From assembly GCF_038502225.1 (NCBI RefSeq), contig NC_091300.1:43717532-43781531 (forward strand): a DNA stretch of 64,000 bases. Reading direction: 5' to 3'. Both the position numbers and the translations under genes were made by a program. The stretch comes from Cherax quadricarinatus (Eukaryota; Arthropoda; Malacostraca; Decapoda; Parastacidae). Below are positions 34,713 through 46,151 of this stretch, one piece after another (positions within the stretch are counted from its first letter, which is position 1; each line of letters starts with the position of its first letter). The notes below the pieces were generated by a model. The model ran no database searches, was not told the origin of the DNA, and saw only the letters and a list, made by a program, of their open reading frames with translations.

Positions 34713-36100
34713 TACCAAGTCAGTTGCGCAGCAATTGAAGTAACGTCACTGTTTGGTGGTATCCACCAGTGGAAGTAAGTCATACCCAAGAACTGGGTAA
34801 ACAGGTTGCAGGAGATATCTTCTGTAGCAAGATTTCGCTCTATTGCAGTGCCAGACAAGTATCATTGCAATAATGGTACACAATATTGACAAGATGAGGA
34901 AACAGATATATGTACGACACCCGAGTACCTTTATTTTAAGACTTTTTGCACCCTACTGAGGTGATTGTAACTCTGTCATTTGAAGTACCTTAGAGCTTCC
35001 AAGTTGTGCTCCCTGACCTGCTTCTTTCTCTGATCTGTATGATGGATCAGGACCTGCCTCTCTGGTACGTTGCCGTCCTTCTTGTTTTTAAAGCCGTTCG
35101 CTTTCTGGATATTACAATTAGGGTAGATTGATTTTAGTTGCATATGCCTTTTATTGCCAGCTCAAGGAGTTAAGCTCCATGAGGACTAGTAATAATTCGA
35201 GATCATTCACCTTCCGCAGTATCCCGTAGAACTCCATATTCCAGGGAGTGAGGACGAACTTCTCTTTAATATTTGTGGCACTGATATCTTTAGGCCGTAT
35301 TTCCTCTTGCAGTGACTTATGGCAGCACAGGGGGTGTAGTGGTGTCTTTTGCTGATTAACCTGAATTTGTTAGTAGTGAATGGTTTGGCTTGCATGAGCT
35401 GAGGCAATTCCGGGACTGTACCACCTGTAAGCCTTTTCTATCCTTCGGCTCATCTTAAGGCCGGGCCGCTATACTCTCCAGTTCAGTCTTGTCTGAGAGG
35501 TCGGTCATAGTGTGTTACTTTATTGGATTCTTGTACAAAAGCAGTGTGTTTAGACGGCCCAGAAGGCCAAGGCCCATGCCTGCGCTGCGAGGAAGAGAGG
35601 AGTGCACTTCTTGTCTTTAGGTTGGATTGGTGCCAAGTGAGAACGAGACAGGTCTGTGTATGCCTGCCTCGATTATGTCCCTTACGGAGGATTGAACCTC
35701 ATCCATTCTGTTTCGAAGGTTGTGATGACGAAATTTTGATCCATCCCTAGCTCTGTCTCGCTGGTCTCTATGGCCTCGTTGGTCTCACTGTCAGATGAAT
35801 TCAGCTTCTTCGCCAGAATTGCGCCCCAGATTTCCTCATTCGATTTCCTGGTTGTGTCATTGATTCAATCTTGTATCCTCTTCCTCTCAAAACAAGCCAT
35901 GTGCAACTGCTGAATAGGCCACGAGTTCCTTCTTCAGTTTGTGGTTTGTGGGCAACGAATGTCTGAAAGTGAATGCCCTGAAATGAGGTGAGGAATGAGG
36001 TGGGCATCAGGTGGGCACAAGAGGTTTTGCGAAATTGAAGAAATAACTGTTCCCAAAAAAGTTTGAACTGCTATCCTTGCCAATCAGCTGGGCTCTGTTG
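34713..36100. other. Unrecognised region
   Basis: About 1.4 kb with no homology I can name. Several frames on both strands are open for 60-75 codons, but none shows a motif. The sequence has near-balanced composition, unlike the AT-rich surroundings, so it could be the body of an old transposon. Confidence 0.3.
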
Positions 36101-36334
36101 AAGTTTATAAAATGATTGTGGAATTTTCGGTGAACTGCGAAGGCGTTGTTTCAATAGCCCACCCTACCACCCTCCTGGCATATTGATGCTCTGAAATGCT
36201 TCCCTAAATATTTTTAGATATTTCACCAACACTGATTTTGTTAAAACTGCATTCGTCGCTCAACCTTTGGGACGAGCGGACGTGAGCTGAGCCTGCCCTC
36301 TGCTGTCAGCCGGTGACAACTTGGTTTTCTCAAA

Positions 36335-37609
36335 ATGGCACAGCCGGCAAGAAGAAGGGTAAACACTGTCGGCATAGAAGTGGTGCGTGGGGCTGTGCAT
36401 GCCCACTCAGCTCAAGTTTTATTACCTGCCATCATCAGGGACACATACGGCATTGCCAACGAAGAGCTGTATGGTGTAGCCTTGAACGGGGCATATAGAA
36501 TTTTTGTGAAATTTCTCAATGCAAGTGTATATGAGGACATAGTCGCCAGGTTCCAAGATCTTTGTGTACCAGTGAATCCTGCAGTGACGGTAAGGCTACA
36601 TGATGTGTCTCGCCATTATACATGGGTGAAGATAAGAAATGTACCCTTTGAGGCTAATGAGGCAGACCTACGTGCTGTCTTCGAGAAGTTTGGGACTGTT
36701 CATATGGCGACATTGGGGAAATGGAAGGAAGGATCGTATTCTGGGATGCCTGAAGGAAGTTTTTCCTTAAAAATGACATTGAGGCATCCTATTCCTTCCT
36801 ATATTTTCCTAGAAGACTTCAGGACTCAAGTAATGGTGACTTACGCAGGGCAACAACGTACCTGTCGATTATGCGGTGCCTATGATCACATTGCTGCGCA
36901 GTGTGTTAAACAACAGGGTACACAGGCGAAGGAGCAGCATAAGGAGGCATCAGAGGACCTTGAGACGTTGGATTTGGCACGACCTGAGTCGGTTTCCTTG
37001 AACAAGGCTTGGAGTGTGGAGGTCGAGGAGGCCTTGAGGGAGGAAGAGTGTGTAACTCTTCCGAGAGAGACATGCACTGCCGGGCAGGCACCGGAGACCA
37101 AAGATGTGGTGTCACTGCATGAGGACAGGGCCGTGGAGGCTACCATTGATTCAGTCCTCCACGACCTGTTAGGGACCCCAGGAGAGGTCACAGTTGAGGG
37201 GCTTGTGGGTGCCCTGGATGCTGCTGGGGTTCCAGGTGGTGAGAGGGGGGGAGACATGTCAGAGACCCAGGTTGAGGCTGGGTTGCAAATTGGCACGGTG
37301 GTGGCGGAAGTGCACGGGGATGGCTTCCAGGTGGAGGTGGGGAGAAAGGCTCGAGTGTCACGGAAGAGAGCGGCAGTGCCCTCGGACGTGGATGATGTGG
37401 ATGTGCTCACTCCGGCACAGCGTTCGGGCAAAAAGGTGTGGGCTGAAGTGGTTGAGCATGGACCTGGGGGGTCCAGGGGCAAGGGGCATGTGAAAGCAGA
37501 TCACAGAATGGTGATTGAAGATCATGGGCGTATAAAGGGGAAGGGGGATAAAGGTGGTGCAATACGTAAAGGCAAACCTCCATTGACAAATTCAAGAGTC
37601 TCTCTATAA
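36335..37609 (+). CDS. Tx1-like LINE ORF1 (RNA-binding, CCHC knuckle), intact
   Basis: 424 codons from ATG 36335. Residues 1-175 contain a fold with WVKIRNVPFEANEADLRAVF and KFGTVHMATLGKW (about 95-130), resembling the RNP-like domain of L1-group ORF1 proteins. A CCHC knuckle CRLCGAYDHIAAQC (about 178-191) follows. The rest is a long acidic and then basic tail ending KGKGDKGGAIRKGKPPLT, probably disordered. No stop or frameshift is seen. By family analogy it coats the element RNA and acts as chaperone. Its 3' end overlaps the ORF2 frame. Confidence 0.82.
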   Translation: MAQPARRRVNTVGIEVVRGAVHAHSAQVLLPAIIRDTYGIANEELYGVALNGAYRIFVKFLNASVYEDIVARFQDLCVPVNPAVTVRLHDVSRHYTWVKIRNVPFEANEADLRAVFEKFGTVHMATLGKWKEGSYSGMPEGSFSLKMTLRHPIPSYIFLEDFRTQVMVTYAGQQRTCRLCGAYDHIAAQCVKQQGTQAKEQHKEASEDLETLDLARPESVSLNKAWSVEVEEALREEECVTLPRETCTAGQAPETKDVVSLHEDRAVEATIDSVLHDLLGTPGEVTVEGLVGALDAAGVPGGERGGDMSETQVEAGLQIGTVVAEVHGDGFQVEVGRKARVSRKRAAVPSDVDDVDVLTPAQRSGKKVWAEVVEHGPGGSRGKGHVKADHRMVIEDHGRIKGKGDKGGAIRKGKPPLTNSRVSL

Positions 37610-40600
37610 ATGTTAATGGTCTGAAAAATTTTAGGAAGTGTGAATGGTTTCATGAGATGCTCATTAGGTATGGTGTAGATGTAGTGTTTGTGCAAGAGCA
37701 CAACCACAAGCCGGGTTGTATGTTGATGATTGAGGGGTATACTGTATATACGGCACACTCAACGAGATTGAAAGGAGGAGTGGCTATTTTGGTGAGGGAG
37801 GCTAGCCCGTTTACTGTACATCATTGTGAGGAGGGGGGTGAGGGGAGGGTTATAAGAGTGGATGGGACATGGGGAAGAGATAAGATGTCTTTTGTGTGTG
37901 TTTATGGTCCGGCGGAGGGGGACAGTCGAGTGAAGAATGAGTTTGTACGTGAAGTGTTGGTGTATCACTTAAGGTCGCTTCCAGCATTAGCTGTGGTGGG
38001 AGGGGACTGGAATTGCGTTATACGCCGCAAGGATGTGGAACCTAGGGGAGCAGGATATTGTTCTGGTGTTCTGAGGGACCTGTTAACCGGGGTGGGGTTG
38101 GTGGATGTAGAGGGGGGGCGGCGTGGGAGGTGCAGCACACCTTTGTGAGGCAGGGGTATGCTGCACGGCTGGACAGGATATACGTGACAAGGAAAGCTGT
38201 GGTGTGGAGTGTAAGGGTTTTGGATGTCTTTTTTTCTGATCATAGAGGTGTTTTGGTGGATTTGGGATGGGAGGGTCGGCCGAACAGGTATAAGAGTTAT
38301 TGGAAATTGAATGTTCGGTTGCTTCAAGATGTTGAGGGGAGGGTCCTATTTGCACAATGGTGGAATGGCTTATGGGAAGGGATGGAAGTCAATGGGGATG
38401 TGTTGAGATGGTGGGATGTGACGGCGAAGACGAGGATTCGAGAGTTCTATGTCCGACAGGGAAGGCACGAGAATCAGTTGGCTTATGGGCTTATTAGGTA
38501 TCTTGAGGGGCAGTTAAGGGAGTATCATGAGAGAGGAAGGGGGGGGATGGGAGCCCCTGTGGCTGACATAGAAGGAGTGAAGGAACGCCTAATGGAAGTG
38601 CAAAATGAGAGGTTTGATGCGGCAAGGGTTTTAGGGGGGTTGGAGGAGGTCATGTGGGGTGATAGACCATCGGCGTGTGTCCTGCGAGGGCAGGGGCGCC
38701 AGCACGTTGCAATGGAAATGGTGGGTTTGAGAGTTCTTGAGGACATAGAGGGGTATAGGGAGGGACAAGATTTGGTGACAACAGAGGGGATGGGAGGGTA
38801 TGTTGATTCTTGGCTTAGTGCACATATGAGGAGTGTGGGTGTGAGAGAGGGGGCTTTAAGAGAGACAGGGGGATGGGTGCGGAGTGTGCTGGACAGGGAC
38901 GACAGGGAACAGTTACAGGGGCCTATTGTGGAGGAAGAGGTGTGGACGGCTCTAATGAGTATGAGCAGGGGTAAGGCACCGGGGATAGATGGGCTGCCTG
39001 CGGAGTTTTACATACAGCATTGGGGAGTATTAAAAGATTTTTTGGTGCAATTATTTAATATCATAAAACAGAGGGGTGCGTTGGGACCTTTGCAGGCGAC
39101 AGCACTAGTAGTTTTGGTGCCAAAGGGTGAAAGTCAGTGCACAGTGAGAGATTACCGGATGATATCACTCATGTGTGCAGACTACAAACTTTTTGCAAAA
39201 ATTTTGGGTAATCGTATAAAAAAGGTCATTGGAAAGGTAATAGTGAGGGGTCAATATGGGATTCCGGGGAGATCAATGTATGAGGGGCATGGGGTTATTA
39301 GAAGGTTTATTGAGGGTCCACAAGAGGGGGAACGTGGGGTATTGGCGTTGGATTGGAGAACGGCATATGACAGTGTCGAGAGGGAGGCTCTGTGGAGAAT
39401 CATGGAGTGGCAAGGGTTCGGGGAGGACATTGTGAATTGGGCACGTACTTTATATCGGGGAGCTGGGATGTGTGTACAGATAAATGGGAGGGTGGGTTTG
39501 CATGTGAAAATGGGCAGGGGATTGAGGCAAGGTTGCCCGTTGTCACAAATATTATTTGCATGTTTACAGAATCCGTTTTATAGGGCAGTGGAAAGGTGCA
39601 TACAGGAGGGGGTAAGGGAGGACTTACGAGGTGGGAGTCCCAGTATCATAGGTTACGTTGATGACACAACTGTCCTAGTGAGTGGGAGGGAGGGATTGGA
39701 GGGTCTGGAGAGAGTTATATACGTTTTTGGGATGGCAACAGGTATGGCAGTGAATGTGCATAAATCTAAGCTCATGATATTGGGTGAATGGGATGGGCAG
39801 GAGGGCGGGGGTGGGGGGGTGAGGTGGAGTGTCGTGGACCGGGTGAAAATTTGTGGAGTTGTGTATATGGGTAATGCTCAGATGGCGAGGGAGAATAATT
39901 CAAAGGGTGTGGTAGATAGGGTATTGGGAAGATTGTCAGGATTGAGGCCGACACATCTTACGCTACACCAGAGGGTCATTGTGGTCAATGTGCTTTTGTA
40001 CAGTAAAATATGGCATGTGGCAGGTTTGTACCCTTTGGTGTATGGGGATGTCCAGAGATTGTTGAGCAGAGTTTTCCGTTTTATCTGGGGTTCGGGGTGC
40101 GATTGGTTGAAAAGAGAGGTGGTAACACTTCCGGTGGCCTTGGGAGGGCTGGGGTTAATTCATTTGGAAAGAAGGTTGAAGTGTGTATATGTGAAACATG
40201 GGTTGCTAAGGGCTCGGGGGGAAGGGAGTGGAGGGTTGGGGATGCTGCAGGGAGATCTTCGGAGATGGTGGAAGGGACAAGATTTGAGAGATGGTGAGGA
40301 GTTGTTGCGTCTATTGATGATGGTCAGAGAGCCGAGAAACATGCGGGTAGGGTCCATGGAGAGGAAGATATGGCCTAGGGTGGTAGTGGCAACGGAAGGA
40401 GTGTACCCGATGTACGCATGGGAAGACATTTGGGGCCGATTAAAAGGGTTACGCATCCGGCCACGCGTGAGGGAGGTAATGTATAGGTTTCTTCACGGAA
40501 TATTGCCGTCTGGGGTTGTTTTACGAAATAGGCGAATAAGGGAGGGTGGGGTGTGTCAGGTTTGTGGGGTAGATGAATCAGCTTTTCATGTAGTTTATTT

Positions 40601-40928
40601 TTGTGAAAGCCTAGGGATTGTGCGGGAATGGTTAGGGAAAGTAATCCGGTATGTGGGGGGGAAAGGGTTGTCGGTTTTGAGAGCGCTTAGTTTAGATGTA
40701 GGTGGGGTTGGGGTAAAGGTTCAAAGGGCAGTGGCTTACTTAATGGTTGATTTTGTGTATATATCATGGGCAATGAGAGACAAAGGGGCGGAGGAACGTA
40801 GGATGGCCATAGCAGCATCCTTTTATAGAACAAAGTGTCGCAACAGGGAAATATATGGTAGGAGGTGGGAGAGGGATTTCTCGGAGGGCTACAGGGACTT
40901 TCTTTTGAGGGATTTATGGTCTTTATAA
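37574..40928 (+). CDS. Tx1-like LINE ORF2: endonuclease and reverse transcriptase, one frameshift
   Basis: The frame opens upstream of any ATG with FKSLSINVNGLKNF; the first methionine is at 37657. Endonuclease motifs are FVQEHNH, CVYGPAEG, VVGGDWNCVIRR, LDRIYV and FFSDHRGVLV. Then SYWKLNVRLLQD, and the RT: SRGKAPGIDGLPAEFY, TVRDYRMISLMCADYKL, VLALDWRTAYDSVER (motif A), GLRQGCPLSQILFA (motif B) and IIGYVDDTTVLV (catalytic DD, about 39665). The C-terminal CCHC is CQVCGVDESAFHVVYFC (about 40556-40610). The frame shifts once at about 38112-38118, in a run of seven G; everything else is open. Either a single-base mutation or a homopolymer error in the assembly. Confidence 0.85.
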
Positions 40929-42366
40929 GCGGTCAGGGGCATGAACGGGCTGGCCTTCCCAGGGGGGGGGGGCTGTTGCAGAGGACGATTGTGTGAGTGT
41001 GTGTGGAATTGAGTGAGGAAAGAATGTTGAGGTGATATTCAATGTGATATTCAATGTAATGTCTTGGTGTTATTGTGAACACCGATGATTATAATTTATC
41101 TAAGGTTTCCTTCATGTTTTGTAAGGATGTACATAAACATGTTAGTATATAAACATATTTTAACCTGTAATTATGCATGTCTACCTATATATGAGCAATG
41201 TAACTTGTCATAATAATGAGGTTTCATACCTGTTTTTTAACTAGTGGAACGTTCTGGTATTGTATATAATGTAAGATCTTGCCTGGGGTGTTTTTGCTTA
41301 TATATTGTTACAGATTTTTTTTTTCACATTTTCATTATATATGTTCAAGTGAATGAGTTTTTGATCTTGTGTATTGCCAGGTGAAACTGGTCAGTTTTTT
41401 TCATTGGGGGGGGGGGTAGGAGTTTAAGTAATCTCTGCAATAGCAGGTCATGTGATACACATGTCATATTTTAGATGTCTAATGTTGTCCATTCTCTGTA
41501 GGATATGATGTATAGATTATCTCCGGCAGTGTAAATAATCTGTCTGCAGGAGGGAATAATGTGTAAATTTATTTATTATTGTGGTAGGTTTGTGTGTAGC
41601 GTGTTTTTAGGGTGATATATAAGATGCTAATTACTATCAAGGACTGTTGGTGGTTATGAGTGGTGACGGCAGACACAGTTACTAGGCATGTGGGGGGGGG
41701 GTGAAGTGTCATCGGTAGTGTCTTAAACCCACCACCGTGCACGATATTAATTATTACCATAGGGTATATGAGGGTAGGGTGGATTGTGTTCTATGGTGGA
41801 TGTGAGCCATCAGGTTCAGACATTCCTTGTATTATAGTGTCAGCCGTTTGGCTGGCTGGATTGTGTTTATATATATATTGTCATTGAAGTTTTTAATGCT
41901 TTTGCAAATGTGTATGTATAAGAGTTTTGTCACTGTGTATTTAAGGTGAAAGTGGCACGTTTTCATGGGGGGGGGAGTGTAAGCTTTACTGGGTGGGTTG
42001 TATGTGTATGTGTATATGTATGTATGTGTATGTGTATTTATATGTATATATATGTATATATATGTATATATATATATATATATATATGTATATGTGTGTG
42101 TATATATATATATATATATAATATATATATATATATAATATATATATATATATGTATATATGACCACATTTTCATGTGAAGCACAGTACGTACAAGCGGT
42201 GTTTGATTTGAGTGCAGCAGCCAGTTCTGTCATTATATATGTGCTTCTTCAGTACTGTGTAGTCACAGTTGATTATTGTTCACTGCCTGTATCTTGTTAC
42301 ATATTGATTATGTACCCATATATTTTTGTACCTGAGTTTTAAATAAAATATAAAAAAAAAAAAAAA
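40929..42366 (+). other. 3' untranslated region and tail of the Tx1-like LINE
   Basis: Four runs of eight to eleven G occur (near 40963, 41405, 41692, 41968), then (TG)n/(TA)n stretches (42000-42150) and an A-rich end with AATAAA. Open frames here come from simple repeats. The G runs recall the G-rich 3' regions of other L1-group elements. Confidence 0.7.
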
Positions 42367-42454
42367 TAAAGTGCGTGTTGCTAGAGAAGAGGGAGAGGGA
42401 AGGACAGGTGAGAAAATACAAGAATTATGATCAGGAGGTGAGTATCGGCACTAA

Positions 42455-42482
42455 TACTAGTAGTAGTAGTAGTGGTAGTACT

Positions 42483-42531
<49 letters not shown>

Positions 42532-42562
42532 GTAGCAGTAGTACTTAGTAGTAGTAGTAGTA
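42455..42562. repeat. (TAG)n and (AAT)n microsatellites
   Basis: A compound trinucleotide tract: TAG repeats, about 15 AAT units, then TAG/CAG repeats, just downstream of the Tx1-like tail. Confidence 0.93.
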
Positions 42563-43161
42563 GCAGAACTGATATTTGTGGAAATAGTATTATCCACCTA
42601 AGATAGCAGTAGAAAAATAATTTTCTATGTTATTCGTAGAGTTACACTATTGTTGGTCTCAGTATAGAGAATGTCGCTTCCATAAGTCAGTGTGATTATG
42701 TGCCTATGAATGGATTTTTTAACTAACATCAATGGACAGATCGTAGTGTACAAATGCATTTAACCCAATACTTGAATACTTCCAACAAGCGATGGGGTTT
42801 TCTTACATATTTGTATATATGCTCAGGATATAACATTTTCAAAGCAGGTTTTCCCGATTTGAATATGTGATGAAACATGGATAAGAGATCCATATGTGAT
42901 ACATATTGCCTGCATCCCGGGGCAGACACTGCTGTAAATGGCGCTCGCAGGTCGTGGGGAACTGATCGGAAAACTCTTCGTTCTCGGACCATAGTTCTAA
43001 TACAGTCTCGGTTGCAGTATACAAAATTTCTGTGGGCCTTTGCTGTGGAGTGGTCTCTATCCTTTCCTAGCGAATGTTCCACAACAGATGATCAAATGTA
43101 TGATGAGGACCGTATCAAGAAACACAGGATGAATTAACGTAGTAACTAATATAACCGACAT
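42563..43161. other. No recognised gene
   Basis: A minus-strand frame at 43082-42729 (117 codons with HRNFVYCNRDCIRTMV and HMDLLSMFHHIF) is open, but I do not recognise it. It could be a remnant of a transposon protein or chance. Confidence 0.3.
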
Positions 43162-43693
43162 ACACTCACTGGCCGCTTTATTAGGTGCACACTTCTACTA
43201 CTGCTGGAATGAGTGATTATTTGAGTTACTGTCGCCTTCCTGTCAGCTGGAACCAGTCTGACCATCGTCCTAATTAACAAGATGATTTTCGCCCACAGAG
43301 CTGCTGCTTGGTTTTAATTTAGTTTAATATGTTATTATGCACCCCATACCCATCCTGTGGGCGGTAGTCAAAAGATTACAGAGGTAAATAATGGGTCCAG
43401 GGACTGGACCCCAAAGTTTTGATAGATGAACAAGGTACATAGGTAATGAACTCACAAGTTACAAAGGTAATGAATCATGTAAGTAAGTAAATTTACTTAT
43501 GAGCTGCTGCTCCCTGGGTGTTTTGTGTTTTTCACACCATTCGTGAGATACTCAAACTACCACCACCCGGCACCAACAATCGTTGACCTGAACAACAACT
43601 GATCCTCTTGACCATGTCTGAATGCTTTAAGTCATTGAGGTGCTCCCGCGTGACTGGCTGATTAGATATTTACATTAACGAGCAGGTGTACAG
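43162..43693. mobile_element. Tc1/mariner-like DNA transposon fossil, internally deleted
   Basis: The left end ACACTCACTGGCCGCTTTAT follows a TA dinucleotide and matches, from memory, the terminal inverted repeat of a Tc1/mariner family best known in fishes. Interior pieces (TTATTTGAGTTACTGTCGCC, then GGCTGATTAGATATTTACAT near 43650) match the 3' part of that family. The right terminal repeat breaks off after CAGGTGTAC. Most of the transposase is deleted and a small retroposon sits at 43309-43500. Confidence 0.6.
43309..43500 (-). mobile_element. Short retroposon with 11-bp target duplication
   Basis: A 192-bp insert flanked by GAGCTGCTGCT at 43298-43308 and again at 43501-43511. On the minus strand it ends GGTGCATAATAACATATTAA. 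Two plus-strand relatives occur at about 51240-51425 and 51575-51700. All share the GTCCCTGGACCCATTA block and the TAATCTTTTGACTAC block. It is a SINE, or the 3' tail of a LINE family, dispersed by retrotransposition. Confidence 0.85.
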
Positions 43694-44520
43694 TGCACTA
43701 ACAACGGTAATAAGTATTACACCTCATAAACTGAAATAAGGAATAAAAAGATCAATGTACTACCTCTAGAAATCACTGCTTTTATTACTAGTACAATCAT
43801 AATCTTCAATAACGAGATAATTAAAGTAAAAGTGTAACACAACTTATCCTTTCACTCATTTATTTATTATAGTGAAACAGTAATGAGATCCACTATGAGA
43901 ATCTACATAACATGTGAAAATGATTATTATAAGAAATATAACAAAATGCAAGTGAATTCAACAATTTGCTTTTGTTCGGTCACATGTGAATATATGTTAA
44001 ATCTTTCCATGAGCAGCCGACTGCCCTCGGGCCGCTCGTTGCTGACCCCTGAGCTGGAGGTTAACCCCTCCCCCCCATCCCTGCCAGAGCATCGGAAAAT
44101 ACTGAGGTAGTTGAAGAACTGAGGTAGTGATACTCATGTCGATCAGTGCTGCTAGAAAATCATCCAATTCAGCAACCTCTACGTCATTTTATGTTTAAGA
44201 CTCTTGTCTGTGCCCTCGCTTGACAGTAATTTGCAAAACTGGAAAGTATTTTTGTGGGAAGGCTTCTTGAGATGCCTGTTCAGGGTGTATGATGGGACAA
44301 AGGCAGCAGAGGATGCCCTGGTGGTGTGCAACTCCATTCAAGACCTCAGTTTTAAAATACAGAAAGACTTCGACAATGTACACGAATGGCTCTCAGGCCT
44401 CGTTCACAACTAACCTACAAACCTACAGTATTTTGTAATAATGACCAGTTACTTAACTTTTAATTACCCTCTTGATTCCATGTTACAGCTGATGAATGTC
44501 TCTTCTGGTCTGTCTCAAAT
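43694..44520. other. No recognised gene
   Basis: Mostly AT-rich. A plus-strand frame ending at 44413 (FLRCLFRVYDGTKAAEDALV, FKIQKDFDNVHEWLSGLVHN) has protein-like composition and a possible coiled region, but I cannot assign it. It may be the upstream part of the I-like LINE or an unrelated exon. Confidence 0.3.
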
Positions 44521-44527
44521 TTTTAAA

Positions 44528-46151
44528 ACCTGAAGGTATCTTTCAGGAAGATTTTAAAATTTCTTAAGTATCACACTTTTACTGGAACAATAGACAAACT
44601 TCTCACTCGCGAATATGCCAACATCAAACTCCGAGCAGCCCCACCAAGGGCACATAAAGTACTTATTGTCATCTACAACGTCAACAAGCACTTGAATCCT
44701 CAATATCTGGCGTCAGAGCAAGTTGCAAGCCCTCGTCGACTTTCCAACGGTCTGATATTAGCTGAGTGGACTGGCCAGGGGACTCTGCCACGCTATATTC
44801 ACTCCCGTGCAGCCCTCAACAGACGCTATTACATTGCATTGTACAGACCTCCTCAACGTCGATGTTATAAGTGTCAACGCTGGGGCCACATTGCCAGGAA
44901 ATGCCCATCTAAGTCACACTGGTGTGCAGTGTGCCAATGCTCATCCTTCTGAACGGTGTTATGATATGATCAAACAGCAACAGACTGTTGCTAAACAATG
45001 TATCAATTGTAAGACCTCAGGAGTCACAGCAGCTCATGCTGACTGCAGTGTGAGGGTTGATCACATCGCAGCCAACCGCACTTCACCCTGTACCCCTCAT
45101 AATGACCCCCCAGGACTACCAGGTACCTCGGGTCTGAATACTGGCTCATGCCTGCCCTCAGACAATGGGGTCGAGGAATTCACCTGGGGAGCACGTCAAC
45201 AGACCCCCATCACGTCGGCTGTCAATACCAGCCTAGCTGAGTCAGCTGACAGTCAGCCAACGAGCTCAGCTGACCGGGACTTCACGTCTCCAGATGTTCC
45301 AAGTCTTGCTCCTGTGGTATACAACCTGATGTCGCGCATAAAAGTACTGGAAACGACAATTTCTCCTGAAAGAACAACTTGAACAACACAAGGAAAGATG
45401 TGTAGAGTGTACCAATAACAAGATTGTCACAATTTGTGAAAGCAAGTATAAGGTTGCTGAACAAGGTGGTGGTGGTGTTCTTAATTACAGTAATGACGAA
45501 TATAATACTTGTGTTGATAACTGTAGTGAGCATCATAATGAAGGCTATGGTGTCAATGATGTTAGTAATAGTGATGACCGTAATATAAGTGGTGGTGAAG
45601 AGTGTGATGAGGGCAATGGTGTCTATAATGTTAGTAATAGTGATGAGCGTAATATAAGTGGTGGTGAAGAGTGTGATGAGAGCGGTGGTGTCTATAATGT
45701 TAGTAATAGTGATGAGCGTAATATAAGTGGTGGTGAAGAGTGTAATGAGAGCGGTGGTGTCTATAATGTTAGTAATAGTGATGAGCGTAATATAAGTGGT
45801 GGTGCAGTGTGTGATGAGGTTAACCACATACACATTAATGTTGAATACAATACTGTTGATAAATGTAATGAACGCAATGTTGGTAGTGGCGATGGTGATG
45901 ACAGTTGTAGTGTTGCGTGTAATGTTAGTGGAGGAGGGAATGTGAGTGGTGGTGTCACCTATCATACATTCACACATAAACAGCGTCTTGCTCTGGGTAT
46001 ACGAAGACTCCCACGAGGCCTTACAACTGGAAGTGCACTTACAAAACTCTTGGACAATGGTAGCACTGTTGACATTGATAAGGTCTGCTATTTATATGAA
46101 CAATTTTTTCATTATGCTGAGAAACTCAAGATGATCCCAGGACTACTATAA
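44528..46151 (+). pseudogene. I-like LINE ORF1 with three zinc knuckles, frameshifted
   Basis: Starts without a clear ATG: KVSFRKILKFLKYHTFTGTI, LRAAPPRAHKVLIVIYNVNK. The knuckles are CYKCQRWGHIARKC, CAVC with HPSERC, and CINCKTSGVTAAHADC (44865-45050); a frameshift near 44940 cuts through the second. After another shift near 45380 the frame reads ERCVECTNNKIV and then a 69-bp (23-residue) acidic repeat VYNVSNSDERNISGGEECDE (about 45540-45820), ending DKVCYLYEQFFHYAEKLKMI. The stop TAA (46149-46151) overlaps the ORF2 ATG. Confidence 0.78.

Larger units (their letters stand above)
36101..42366 (+). mobile_element. Tx1-like (L1 group) LINE, nearly full length
   Basis: Two-ORF element with leader (about 36101-36334), ORF1 36335-37609, ORF2 to 40928, a 1.4-kb 3' untranslated region and an A-rich tail with AATAAA (42339-42366). 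The poly(A) tail, a CCHC ORF1 and an ORF2 with the SYWKLN phrase and YVDD box fit the Tx1 branch of the L1 group. The coding strand is strongly G-rich, unlike other elements here. The left boundary is an estimate. Confidence 0.82.

Noticed and set aside
36886..37482. Long minus-strand frame opposite the Tx1-like ORF1
   Set aside because: Serine/threonine/proline-rich shadow of a strongly G-rich coding strand; no motif.
37965..38355. Proline-rich minus-strand proteins
   Set aside because: Complement of the G-rich Tx1-like ORF2.
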